From assembly GCA_002490525.1 (NCBI GenBank), contig DKUE01000038.1, positions 1 through 36,433 of the forward strand: a stretch of DNA of 36,433 bases, given 5' to 3'. The DNA is from Ruminococcaceae bacterium UBA7212. Its GTDB lineage: Bacteria; Bacillota; Clostridia; Oscillospirales; Acutalibacteraceae. The notes beneath the pieces are model-generated. The model was not told the DNA's origin. It worked only from the letters and a program-made list of their open reading frames with translations, and made no database searches. Below, piece by piece: positions 7,308-14,553 of the stretch. Numbering within the stretch: position 1 is the stretch's first letter; each line of letters starts with the position of its first letter. The translations under genes and the position numbers were made by a program.

Positions 7308-8219
7308 ATGAAAAAAGCACTTTGGATTACGGCAGCGGTTATGGTCGTTTCTTTGCTCTGTACGGTCTGCTTCGGTGTGGCACTCGGCTCGCAGGGCGTC
7401 CGAGAAATGATTCGGGAGGACGGTGTTTTAGATAATTGGGCCGCCAATGTAAATTGGCACGATGTTATTAAGCACGGCGAATACCTGTTTGATGAAATTC
7501 ATGACGAAATACATGATGAGGAATTTCTGTTCGACAGCAAAACCTTGGAACTGCCTGCACGGGATACGCTGAAAATTACAGCAGAGGTCGGTGAGGTGCG
7601 CCTGGTACGCGGTTCGGGGGATACGGTTCGGGCGGTGCTTGACCAGTTTTCCGCAAGGTCAAATCCGAATTCCCGCTTCACCTTATCCCAAAGCAGTGAA
7701 ACAGAACTGCGTTTGTCGGCGGAGCCTTCGCCGAACGGCTACAGTGCGCGGCTGACCGTATATGTGCCGAAAGCACTGACAAAGCTGACGGTGGAGTTAG
7801 AAACGGGCACAGTCAAAATAGAAGATATAACAGCAGACACCTTGACAGCGGATGTTGCAACAGGAGAAATAGAGGTTGAACGTATCACGGCAAAGAATGC
7901 ACAGCTGCGGGTGGATACGGGTAACGCAGAAATAGACAGCAGTGTTTGTGTAAGCGATACCCTGCGCGTGCACTGCGCATGCGGCGAGGTGGAATTTGAA
8001 ATGCCTGTCGGCGGCGCAAAGCTGGTGCAGTATACAGTGGATACGGGAAATGTAAATATAGACAGCAAGGTGCGGGCGGATTGGATACATTCCGATATCC
8101 GCAAGGGCGCGTCCTCGGAAGGTACGCTTACGTATACGCGGCAGGAAACAGCGGCGAACGGTACCTATCAAATTGATGTTTCCATCGGCAATATTGAGTT
8201 TGATGCGGAATCCGATTAA
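7308..8219 (+). CDS. DUF4097 family beta-repeat protein, membrane-anchored
   Basis: This protein of 303 aa begins with an N-terminal hydrophobic segment (about residues 3-27) that is an anchor or signal. From about residue 75 it is a repetitive beta-strand protein with alternating 'VRLVRGSGDTVRA', 'LTVELETGTVKIEDI' and 'LRVDTGNAEIDSS' strands. This is the DUF4097/adhesin-like beta-helix fold, usually placed outside the membrane. It is the third gene of the PadR operon (AAAGGGAGG before ATG). An acidic stretch DEIHDEIHDEEF precedes the domain. The precise role is unknown; an envelope-sensing role is inferred from the operon. Confidence 0.88.
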   Translation: MKKALWITAAVMVVSLLCTVCFGVALGSQGVREMIREDGVLDNWAANVNWHDVIKHGEYLFDEIHDEIHDEEFLFDSKTLELPARDTLKITAEVGEVRLVRGSGDTVRAVLDQFSARSNPNSRFTLSQSSETELRLSAEPSPNGYSARLTVYVPKALTKLTVELETGTVKIEDITADTLTADVATGEIEVERITAKNAQLRVDTGNAEIDSSVCVSDTLRVHCACGEVEFEMPVGGAKLVQYTVDTGNVNIDSKVRADWIHSDIRKGASSEGTLTYTRQETAANGTYQIDVSIGNIEFDAESD

Positions 8220-8257
8220 GCGCGTATGTCATACCGAAATACGCAAAATCTTTGATG

Positions 8258-8286
8258 TTGTAAGTGTTTCGTGAGTTTATTACACT
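8258..8286 (+). promoter_or_regulatory. Possible promoter of the PspC-domain gene
   Basis: TTGTAA (8258-8263), a 17-bp spacer and TACACT (8281-8286). A 16-nt AT palindrome (8295-8310) follows, directly before the AAGGAG of the gene. The consensus match is moderate; readthrough from the operon upstream is also possible. Confidence 0.45.
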
Positions 8287-8327
8287 GTAAAGAATTATTT
8301 TATAAAATAAAAAAAGGAGTTATCACT

Positions 8328-8534
8328 ATGAAAAAGAAACTGTACAGAAGCAATCAGGACAAAATGCTTTGCGGCGTACTCGGCGGTTTGGCAGAATATA
8401 TCGGCATTGATTCCACGCTGTTGCGCATTATTTATGCCGCGCTTTCTTTCTTCTCGGCGGGGTTTCCGGGCATTGTGCTGTATATTATCTGCGCGATTAT
8501 CATTCCTGAAGCGCCGTTTGACGTGGAGCAGTAA
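8328..8534 (+). CDS. PspC domain small membrane protein
   Basis: This 68-aa protein is almost entirely a PspC domain. It has the typical KKLYRSNQDKMLCGVLGGLA opening, the AEYIGIDSTLLRIIY motif and one hydrophobic helix (about 33-60). PspC proteins respond to membrane stress; short Gram-positive forms are poorly characterised. The start ATG 8328 has AAGGAG 8 nt upstream. It follows the PadR-DUF1700-DUF4097 genes by 108 bp, a grouping common in Clostridia, so it probably belongs to the same envelope response. Confidence 0.92.
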   Translation: MKKKLYRSNQDKMLCGVLGGLAEYIGIDSTLLRIIYAALSFFSAGFPGIVLYIICAIIIPEAPFDVEQ

Positions 8535-8694
8535 GCTTTTCGCCGAATGCAGTTCACATCGCATGTGTTTTCCAATAAAATACAACAGACAAAGCAGGGG
8601 ATGGGTGACCTTTCCCTGCTTTGCGGTTATTCGTCTGCATTGCCTGACGAAGTCCGCCGAAGCTTTGCGAAATGACACTTAAGGTCATTTTCTG

Positions 8695-8823
8695 CTTGTC
8701 ATTCCGAGAAACGTAAGAATCTCAATCGGAACCATTCCGCTTTGTGCCATGTGAGATTCTTCGCTCTGCTCAGAATGACAGCTTTGTGCCGTGGGAGATT
8801 CTTTGCCTGCGGCTCAGAACGAT
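8695..8823. repeat. Dispersed repeat family 1, composite element plus extra half
   Basis: A forward half (CTTGTCATTCCGAG...AAGAATCTC), the spacer ACCATTCCGCTTTGTGCC and an inverted half (AGATTCTTCGCTCTGCTCAG) end near 8779. They are followed by a second inverted half (GGGAGATTCTTTGCCTGCGG then CTCAGAACGA). The extra half suggests duplication within the element. Confidence 0.85.
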
Positions 8824-8850
8824 AAGCCTGTTGAAAGCGTAAAACAGCAC

Positions 8851-8890
8851 AAAAAGGACTTCCGATTTTTCAGTCGGAAGCCCTTTTCCT
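8851..8890 (-). terminator. Terminator of the GGGtGRT operon
   Basis: On the minus strand, AAAAGGGCTTCCGA pairs with TCGGAAGTCCTTTT across a short A-rich loop and ends in a T-run. It lies 37 bp beyond the stop at 8927. Confidence 0.8.
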
Positions 8891-8926
8891 GTTTTTACAG
8901 AAGCCTGCGAAAAAATTGAATTTCGC

Positions 8927-9934
8927 TTATTTCATAGCCTCTTCTACAGCCACTGCGCAAGCAACGGTTGCGCCGACCATCGGGTTGTTACCCATGCCGA
9001 TGAGACCCATCATTTCCACATGCGCGGGCACGGAAGAGGAGCCTGCGAACTGTGCATCGCCGTGCATTCTGCCCATGGAGTCTGTAAGACCGTAGGAAGC
9101 AGGGCCTGCCGCAACATTGTCGGGATGGAGTGTTCTGCCTGTGCCGCCGCCCGAAGCAACGGAGAAGTATTTCACATCATTTTCCATTGCCCATTTCTTG
9201 TAGGTGCCTGCAACCAAGTGCTGGAAGCGGGTCGGGTTGGTGGAGTTGCCGGTGATGGAAACGTCCACGCCCTCTTTCTTCATGATAGCAACGCCTTCAA
9301 GAACATCATTTGCGCCGTAGCATTTTACTGCCGCGCGTTCACCGTCGGAGTAAGCGGTTTCGCTTTCCACGGTCAACTCGCCTGTATAGAAATCGTAATC
9401 GGTTTTCACATAGGTGAAGCCGTTGATTCTCGAAATGATCATTGCCGCGTCTTTGCCTAAGCCGTTCAGGATAACGCGCAGGGGCTCTTTACGAACCTTG
9501 TTTGCGGTTTTTGCAATGCCGATTGCACCCTCTGCCGCCGCAAAGGATTCGTGACCTGCAAGGAATGCAAAGCATTTGGTATTTTCATTAAGAAGCATTG
9601 CGCCGAGGTTGCCGTGACCGAGGCCCACACTTCTCTGCTCGGCAACAGAACCGGGTACGCAGAACGCCTGCAAGCCCTTGCCGATGGTCGCTGCCGCGTC
9701 GGAAGCGTTCTTCACGCCGCTCTGAATAGCAAGCGCTACGCCGAGGGTGTATGCCCAAACTGCGTTTTCAAATGCGATGGGCTGTACGCCTTTGACGATG
9801 GACTCTACATCGATACCCTTTTCATCGCAAAGTGCTTTGGCTGCTTCGAGACTCTCAATGCCGTATTCGGCAAGGCATTTCTCGATTTTTGCCATTCTTC
9901 TTTCTTTACCTTCAAAAATTACATCGTTAGCCAT
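8927..9934 (-). CDS. GGGtGRT family protein
   Basis: This 335-aa protein belongs to the family named for its conserved GGGTGRT motif, seen here at 262-268 (SVASGGGTGRTLHPDN). Other conserved-looking blocks are GSVAEQRSVGLGHGNLGAML, AGHESFAAAEGAIGIAKTA and the C-terminal MGLIGMGNNPMVGATVACAV. The family has no proven biochemical role that I can name. Its genes are regularly paired with a NifU-like scaffold gene, as here, with a 14-bp gap and AAGGAGGGG before the ATG. This suggests a shared role in metal or iron-sulfur chemistry. There is no signal peptide or membrane segment, so it is probably cytosolic. It is full length for the family. Confidence 0.92.
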   Translation of the reverse strand: MANDVIFEGKERRMAKIEKCLAEYGIESLEAAKALCDEKGIDVESIVKGVQPIAFENAVWAYTLGVALAIQSGVKNASDAAATIGKGLQAFCVPGSVAEQRSVGLGHGNLGAMLLNENTKCFAFLAGHESFAAAEGAIGIAKTANKVRKEPLRVILNGLGKDAAMIISRINGFTYVKTDYDFYTGELTVESETAYSDGERAAVKCYGANDVLEGVAIMKKEGVDVSITGNSTNPTRFQHLVAGTYKKWAMENDVKYFSVASGGGTGRTLHPDNVAAGPASYGLTDSMGRMHGDAQFAGSSSVPAHVEMMGLIGMGNNPMVGATVACAVAVEEAMK

Positions 9935-9948
9935 TGTTTTGCCCCTCC

Positions 9949-10641
9949 TTATTCTTCACGAGGGTCGATATATTTTGCAGCATTTGCAAAACGACCGTAT
10001 GAACCTGTATTCTTTTTCAGTGCTTCGTCAGCAGAAACGCCGTGACGGATGTCCTCGAGCATTTTGCCGACCTTGATGAATTCGTAGCCGATGACCTGGT
10101 CATCTTCATCAAGCGCCATTCTGGTGACATAGCCTTCCGCCATTTCCATATAGCGAACGCCCTTGAGCTTGGTGGAGAACATGGTGCCGACCTGCGAACG
10201 AAGACCTTTGCCGAGGTCCTCAAGACCTGCGCCGACCACAAGACCGTCTTCAGAGAATGCGGACTGCGTTCTGCCGTAAACGAACTGCAAGAAGATTTCT
10301 CGCATGGCAACGTTGATGGCATCGCAAACGAGGTCGGTGTTCAGGCACTCGAGCAGGGTTTTGCCGGGCAGAACCTCTGCCGCCATTGCCGCGGAATGTG
10401 TCATGCCGGAGCAACCGATGGTTTCGACAAGCGCCTCTTCTACAATGCCGTTCTTGACGTTCAGAGAGAGCTTGCAGGTACCCTGCTGCGGTGCGCACCA
10501 ACCCACACCGTGCGAAAAACCGGAGATGTCTTTAATCTCGTAAGCCTTGACCCATTTGCCCTCCTCGGGAATCGGAGCGGGTCCGTGATGCGGTCCTTTT
10601 TTGACGCAGCACATCTTTTCAACTTCTTGGGAATAGTTCAT
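9949..10641 (-). CDS. NifU-like iron-sulfur cluster assembly scaffold protein
   Basis: This 230-aa protein has a NifU/IscU-like central part. Candidate metal-binding cysteines are C11-C12, C49, C56 and C77. The segment IGCSGMTHSAAMAAEVL resembles the GCG...SS helix of IscU/NifU. IscU-type proteins assemble Fe-S clusters and pass them on; whether this divergent form does so is inferred from family annotation. The start at 10641 (MNYSQEVEK) is chosen because AAAGGAG lies 11 nt upstream and a consensus promoter is placed correctly. The longer frame upstream to 10782 crosses the promoter. It is the first gene of a two-gene operon with the GGGtGRT protein. Confidence 0.88.
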   Translation of the reverse strand: MNYSQEVEKMCCVKKGPHHGPAPIPEEGKWVKAYEIKDISGFSHGVGWCAPQQGTCKLSLNVKNGIVEEALVETIGCSGMTHSAAMAAEVLPGKTLLECLNTDLVCDAINVAMREIFLQFVYGRTQSAFSEDGLVVGAGLEDLGKGLRSQVGTMFSTKLKGVRYMEMAEGYVTRMALDEDDQVIGYEFIKVGKMLEDIRHGVSADEALKKNTGSYGRFANAAKYIDPREE

Positions 10642-10729
10642 AATGTTGTAAACTCCTTTCTCAAGACGAGAGGGCACCGCAATGCGGCAAAGCACACGGC
10701 TTGTCCCTCGCCTTAACCATACAAAAGTT

Positions 10730-10758
10730 ATTATACAGTTTTGACAGGGATTTATCAA
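10730..10758 (-). promoter_or_regulatory. Sigma-A promoter and structured leader of the scaffold/GGGtGRT operon
   Basis: On the minus strand, TTGATA (10758-10753), a 17-bp spacer and TATAAT (10735-10730). The roughly 80-nt leader can fold with CGAGGG near 10710 pairing to CCCTCTCG near 10668, enclosing a CCGCATTGCGG hairpin. The leader structure might be regulatory, but I recognise no known class. Confidence 0.8.
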
Positions 10759-10761
10759 TAG

Positions 10762-10800
10762 GAAAAATGCAGATTCTGCCAATCTTTTTGCATTTTTTTA
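10762..10800 (-). terminator. Terminator of the small gene at 10835-11101
   Basis: On the minus strand, ATGCAAAAAGATT-GGCAG-AATCTGCAT followed by TTTT forms an imperfect stem with a bulge of three A. It ends just before the -35 box of the next operon. The plus strand also shows a T-run, so it may work both ways. Confidence 0.65.
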
Positions 10801-10834
10801 TGTACATTTCCTGAATCGTTTCGGGGCGGTTCTC

Positions 10835-11101
10835 TTAGGACAGCCGTTGCGGTGCGGCCGAAAAATACCCGTTATTTTTATGGTATATCCGTTTTTTTGG
10901 GGGCCTGTCGTAATAATGCTCCAGATTGTCGGCAGTCATACGCACATCGCGGCGCATTTCGTAAAGGCAGGCGAGCCGCCTGTATGCCTCACGGCGGCTG
11001 TCGCCGGAAAGGCTTTTGGCATAAGGCAGGAAGGTGTCAATTTGTCTGGTCAGCTTTTGTTCCTCGGTACGGTATTCGCAGGATAATTCTTGTAATGTCA
11101 T
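10835..11101 (-). CDS. Small helical protein of unknown function
   Basis: The 88-aa product (from MTLQELSCEYRTEEQKL) is probably all helical: an N-terminal amphipathic helix, then SRREAYRRLACLYEMRRDVR, MTADNLEHYYDR and a basic tail. It looks like short cytosolic coiled-coil proteins that recur in Clostridia, but no function is known to me. The frame stays open to 11203 and other starts exist at 11125 and 11203. None has a clear Shine-Dalgarno sequence, so the start is uncertain. A terminator follows at 10762-10800. Confidence 0.6.
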   Translation of the reverse strand: MTLQELSCEYRTEEQKLTRQIDTFLPYAKSLSGDSRREAYRRLACLYEMRRDVRMTADNLEHYYDRPPKKRIYHKNNGYFSAAPQRLS

Positions 11102-11378
11102 GATTGTCGCCGTGTGATACTCGCACATCGGAAAGCAGCGGATTTTTGTGCGGTATCGTTCCTTTCTTTGTATTTTTATCGGGTTCAGGGGGGCACCGCA
11201 CACCTGCTTTCACGGGGCCGAAAGAACAAATGTTCGGTATGTGTTCTATATTAACACAATATTTCAGTCTTGACAAGTGCGGCATGTGCACAAAGTCCCG
11301 TTTATTGGACTTTACAGATGATTTTTTTGCAAAAAACGATGGATTGAAAAGTTATTAGACAAATGTTGATAAAATATC

Positions 11379-11407
11379 TTTTCAAGGGGTAAAAAATGTG
11401 GTACAAT
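11379..11407 (+). promoter_or_regulatory. Possible sigma-A promoter for the 11794-16206 gene run
   Basis: TTTTCA (11379-11384), a 17-bp spacer and TACAAT (11402-11407). It is the only good promoter match before the gene run that begins at 11794, although about 390 bp of repeats separate them. Confidence 0.5.
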
Positions 11408-11436
11408 AATCGTAAAACTTGCAGGTAATGCTGTAA

Positions 11437-11540
11437 GGTCGATTCATGAATCGACCGCAAGCGGACAGCCGTGAGGGCCGTCCCTACGGTATGAAAAATA
11501 ATGCACCAACCGTAGGGGTGCGAACCCGGCGTCTGCGGAC
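11437..11540. repeat. Dispersed repeat family 2 with nested palindromes
   Basis: A perfect 20-nt palindrome (GGTCGATTCATGAATCGACC, 11437-11456) is followed by GGACAGCC...GGGCCGTCC. An inverted pair CCCTACGGT (about 11482) / ACCGTAGGG (about 11508) follows. The GTAGGGG core is shared with 17546, 19101, 22690 and 26730. Confidence 0.75.
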
Positions 11541-11547
11541 GGAAAGG

Positions 11548-11600
11548 AAAACTCCCACAGTCTTACTTTGCCCGACGGCTCCCTCTTATAGGGAGCGTTA
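11548..11600. repeat. Dispersed repeat family 3 (CTCCC...GGAGC)
   Basis: AAAACTCCCACAGTCTTAC, then TGCCCGACGGCTCCCTCTTA and TAGGGAGC. It resembles 22738-22795 (AAAACTCCCTCGGTTACGCC, then GTGCCGGATCCCTC and GAAGGAGC). Confidence 0.65.
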
Positions 11601-11639
11601 AGCGGTTTGTAGAGTACAGCGTCCATATGCGTGTAAAAA

Positions 11640-11687
11640 AATTTACTTCGTGCAATGTGAGATTCTTCGCTGACGCTCAGAATGACA
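11640..11687. repeat. Dispersed repeat family 1, inverted half with spacer
   Basis: AATTTACTTCGTGCAATGTG, then AGATTCTTCGCTGACGCTCA and GAATGAC. It is the right half of the composite element, without a left half nearby. Confidence 0.8.
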
Positions 11688-11793
11688 AATTTCCGCAATT
11701 CCATAGGATAGGATTTTGCACAAACCGATTGCGTGTAAAGCCGGGACCGAGCATAAAAACGCACCTGCTTCGCAAGAAAGGAACGAAACAGAA

Positions 11794-12009
11794 ATGGACT
11801 TCTTTGCCGTATTTTCCTTTTTCTCGGGAAATAGTGAATTAACGCCGCAACAGAGGCTTTCGGAACTGATTTGCGTGTCGGTGCTGGCGGTTTTGCTGAC
11901 CGCCGTAACAACATACGTTTTATATCAGAAAATAAAAATTCTGAAAACAGAGAAAACCCCGCAAAAAACAGAAACGGAGTCGGAGCATGACGGTCGGAAA
12001 GAACAGTGA
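11794..12009 (+). CDS. Small single-pass membrane protein
   Basis: The 71-aa frame encodes MDFFAVFSFFSG, a polar turn (NSELTPQQRLSE), one clear transmembrane helix (about residues 25-47, LICVSVLAVLLTAVTTYVLY) and a charged Lys/Glu/Thr tail that should face the cytosol. GAAAGGAAC lies 9-10 nt upstream of the ATG. It overlaps the start of the downstream methyltransferase by 23 bases, so the two are probably translated from one message. No family is recognised. The upstream extension of the frame is repeat-derived and rejected. Confidence 0.6.
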   Translation: MDFFAVFSFFSGNSELTPQQRLSELICVSVLAVLLTAVTTYVLYQKIKILKTEKTPQKTETESEHDGRKEQ

Positions 12010-13360
12010 AATAGAATTGGAAATCGAGTCGCTGTCCGCTGAGGGCAGCGGCGTCGGGCATTTTGACGGGCTTGCGGTGTTTGTCGCAGGCGGTGTGCCG
12101 GGGGATCGATTGCTTGTCCATATCATTAAGGCGAAAAAGACGTATGCCATCGGCAAAATCATGCGCTGTATCCGTCCGTCGGCGTCACGCATCGCATCCG
12201 ACTGCCCTGTATTCCCGCGCTGCGGCGGCTGTGCCTTTCGCACCATGACCTACGAAACGGAAGCGGCGGAGAAAAAACGGCGCGTGGAAGAGGCGTTTCA
12301 TCGTTTGGCGCATATGGATATTGCCTGCGAAGAAATTTTAACGGGCGCGCCTGCGCGCTACCGCAATAAGGCGCAGTATCCTGTAGCGGTTTCCGAACAG
12401 GGCGAAATCCAAATCGGCTTTTACGCACCGCGTACACGCCGTGTGATTGACTGTACCGACTGTTGCTTACAACCCGCAGAATTTCGGGTTATTGCAGAAG
12501 CCTTTCGTGCATTTTTGCAGGAATTTCGTATATCTGTTTATGACGCCGAGCGCGGCAAAGGTTTGGTGCGGCACTTGTATCTGCGCAAGGGCTACGCGAG
12601 CGGCGAAATTATGGTGTGTGTCGTTCTGAACGGCAAGACACTGCCGCACAGTGACGCGCTCGTGGAACAGCTTTGCACGTTAAATCCCCATATTACAAGT
12701 ATTGTTTTGAATCAAAACACCCAAAAAACCGCCGTGATTTTGGGCACGGAATGCACTGTGCTTTGGGGTGCGCCGCAGATTACCGATACCCTTTGCGGTG
12801 TTTCGGTGCGGCTGTCCCCGCTGTCGTTTTATCAGGTCAATCACGACATGGCAGAGCGCCTCTATCGCAAGGCGGCGGAATTTGCCGATTTGGATGGCTC
12901 GGAAACTGTATTGGATTTGTACTGCGGCACGGGAACAATCGGACTTTCTATGGCATCGAGGGCGAAACGCATTATCGGTGCGGAAATTGTCCCCGCCGCT
13001 GTCGCAGACGCAAGGGAAAATGCCCGCCGAAACGGCATCGAAAATGCAGAATTTTTCTGCGGTGACGCAAAAGAGGCCGCTGCGCGTTTCCGTGAAGAGG
13101 GTGTTGCACCCGATGTGGTAATACTCGACCCGCCGCGCAAGGGCTGTGACGAAGCGGTGCTTTGCACCGTTGCGGAAATGCGGCCGCAAAAAATCGTGTA
13201 TGTCTCCTGCGACCCTGCAACGCTCGCCCGCGATGCGGCAAGACTTGCGGTGCTCGGCTACCGTACAGACCGCCTGTGCGCCGCCGACCTGTTTCCGAGA
13301 ACACATCACGTGGAAAGTGTCGCGTTGATGGTGAAAATGAAATTTGTTAAGGAAGCGTAA
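11987..13360 (+). CDS. rlmD: 23S rRNA (uracil(1939)-C5)-methyltransferase RlmD-type, with TRAM domain
   Basis: This 457-aa enzyme is of normal family length. The TRAM RNA-binding domain is at about residues 5-60 (IESLSAEGSGVGHFDGLAVF). Fe-S cysteines are C73, C79 and C82 (CPVFPRCGGC), plus C156/C159/C160. The SAM motif is DLYCGTGTIG, the substrate motif DPPRKG and the catalytic nucleophile C408 (VYVSCDPAT). Family members form 5-methyluridine in 23S rRNA; Gram-positive versions can modify U747 and U1939 (RlmCD). The exact target here is inference. GGAG precedes the start at 8-9 nt. The stop is two bases before the next reading frame. Compare the shorter paralogue at 203-1354. Confidence 0.92.
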   Translation: MTVGKNSEIELEIESLSAEGSGVGHFDGLAVFVAGGVPGDRLLVHIIKAKKTYAIGKIMRCIRPSASRIASDCPVFPRCGGCAFRTMTYETEAAEKKRRVEEAFHRLAHMDIACEEILTGAPARYRNKAQYPVAVSEQGEIQIGFYAPRTRRVIDCTDCCLQPAEFRVIAEAFRAFLQEFRISVYDAERGKGLVRHLYLRKGYASGEIMVCVVLNGKTLPHSDALVEQLCTLNPHITSIVLNQNTQKTAVILGTECTVLWGAPQITDTLCGVSVRLSPLSFYQVNHDMAERLYRKAAEFADLDGSETVLDLYCGTGTIGLSMASRAKRIIGAEIVPAAVADARENARRNGIENAEFFCGDAKEAAARFREEGVAPDVVILDPPRKGCDEAVLCTVAEMRPQKIVYVSCDPATLARDAARLAVLGYRTDRLCAADLFPRTHHVESVALMVKMKFVKEA

Positions 13361-13362
13361 CG

Positions 13363-14034
13363 ATGATAAATGTGTTACTGGAAAGCTTCGACATCGATGC
13401 ACCATACCTTTATGGCGAACTGAAAAAATATATTCAGCCGAATTATTCGGTAGCGGTGGTGGCATTTTCTTTTCGGAATAACTAAGTAAAGTGTCAGTCG
13501 GATTGGGACGCGTTATATGGCAAAGACAATGGGAAGTATTACGGCGGAATTGTAAGCGGACTTACGGCTTACGGAATTTCGAAAGACAAAATCAACATCA
13601 TCAACTACTTTTCGGACAACAAGGAATCCGCCTCGCAGAAGATTGAATCGGCAGATATCCTCTATTTCCCCGGTGGATTGCCGGACAGAATGCCGGAACG
13701 AATCAAAGAATTTGATTTGTATGATATTTTGTTAAAGTATGAAGGAATCATTATGGGCTACAGCGCCGGTGCAGTTATTCAGTTGGCAGAGTACCATCTG
13801 TCTCCCGATGAGGATTACCCGGAGTTTTCATATTATGAAGGGCTTCCGTATAGGAATGATTTTTATTTGGAAGTGCATTATGAGGGCTCGGCAGTACAGG
13901 AAGCCTCGATTCGGCGTGTGCTTGCCGAACGCGAGAAAACCGTGTATGCAACCGCTTACAAATCGGGCGCAATTCTTGTAGACAACGGAAATATCAAATT
14001 ACTCGGGGATGTCAGAGTGTTTGACAACGGATAA
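13363..14034 (+). pseudogene. Peptidase S51-type (dipeptidase E-like) gene with one premature stop
   Basis: From ATG 13363 the frame encodes INVLLESFDIDAPYLYGEL and so on to FSFRNN. It meets TAA at 13483-13485 (codon 41), then continues in the same frame as VKCQSDWDALYGKDNGKYYG through to the stop at 14034. The whole 224-codon unit matches a class I glutamine amidotransferase-like S51 peptidase. It has PGGLPDRM and the nucleophile-elbow motif GYSAGA with Ser134, followed by EDYPEFSYYEGL and a VHYEG segment. Such enzymes cleave Asp-X dipeptides or have unknown substrates. AAGGAAG precedes the ATG and only 2 bp separate it from the methyltransferase stop. One base change (for example CAA to TAA) explains the break. 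The downstream part has no good start of its own. Confidence 0.8.
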
Positions 14035-14045
14035 AGGGGTATCCT

Positions 14046-14537
14046 ATGAAACAACTGGAAATTCTCGGCGAAAACCGCTTGGAAAAGCATACGAAACTCC
14101 GCATCGGCTGTCGGGGTATTGTTCTGCAAAACGAACAGCTGTTGGCTTGCCACGAAGAAAAAACAGACTTTTGGCAGCTGCCCGGCGGGGGGCTGGAGGC
14201 GGGAGAAACCTTGCGAGAATGCTGTGCGCGGGAACTTCTCGAAGAAACAGGATATATTGTAAAGCCGATAAAGCGGTTTTTGACCCTAAACGAATACTAT
14301 CAAGAATATAAATATGTAAGCCACTATTTTTTGTGCGAAATCGTAGGAAAAGGAACCTTAAACCGCACGTCTGTTGAAATCAAGCGTGGGCTTGTGCCGC
14401 GGTGGATACGCTTGCGGGATTTTTTGGACATTGTTGGGGGTTGTGCGGCGTATGCGGCGATAGACGAAGACAAATACGGTGCGTATTTGCGGGAAGACAC
14501 CGCATTGCGGGCATATTTACATAGTATTTCATTTTGA
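14046..14537 (+). CDS. Nudix hydrolase
   Basis: This protein of 163 aa contains a complete Nudix box: G48-x5-E54-x7-R62-E63-L-x-E66-E67-x-G69-Y. The glutamates bind the metal used to hydrolyse a nucleoside diphosphate linked to another group. The N-terminal strand RIGCRGIVLQNEQLLACHEE and WQLPGGG are typical of the family. The substrate cannot be predicted. AAAGGGG lies 9 nt upstream. It is 11 bp after the broken peptidase gene and 16 bp before the next gene, so it is in the same operon. Confidence 0.93.
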   Translation: MKQLEILGENRLEKHTKLRIGCRGIVLQNEQLLACHEEKTDFWQLPGGGLEAGETLRECCARELLEETGYIVKPIKRFLTLNEYYQEYKYVSHYFLCEIVGKGTLNRTSVEIKRGLVPRWIRLRDFLDIVGGCAAYAAIDEDKYGAYLREDTALRAYLHSISF

Positions 14538-14553
14538 AGAAAGGCAGATTTTT

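Larger units (their letters stand above)
8535..8926. other. Gene-free stretch with hairpin, repeats and terminator
   Basis: A hairpin CAAAGCAGGG...CCCTGCTTTG (8590-8623) without a U-tract may protect or end the pspC message. It is followed by a composite family 1 repeat with an extra half copy (8695-8823) and the minus-strand terminator (8851-8890). No coding frame is credible. Confidence 0.7.
11102..11793. other. Gene-free stretch: promoter and several repeat families
   Basis: From 11102 to 11370 I see no gene on the plus strand and only weak upstream extensions of the small gene on the minus strand. A promoter lies at 11379-11407. From 11437 to 11687 the sequence is repeats: a family 2 element with palindromes, a family 3 element and an inverted half of family 1. 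The ribosome binding site of the next small gene (GAAAGGAAC) is at about 11776-11784. Confidence 0.65.

Noticed and set aside
9020..10716. Plus-strand frames of 146-224 codons opposite the GGGtGRT operon
   Set aside because: They are mirror frames of two clearly conserved minus-strand genes.
13483..13485. TAA as a recoded or readthrough codon in the peptidase gene
   Set aside because: TAA ends many genes in the window and no recoding element is visible; a nonsense mutation is simpler.
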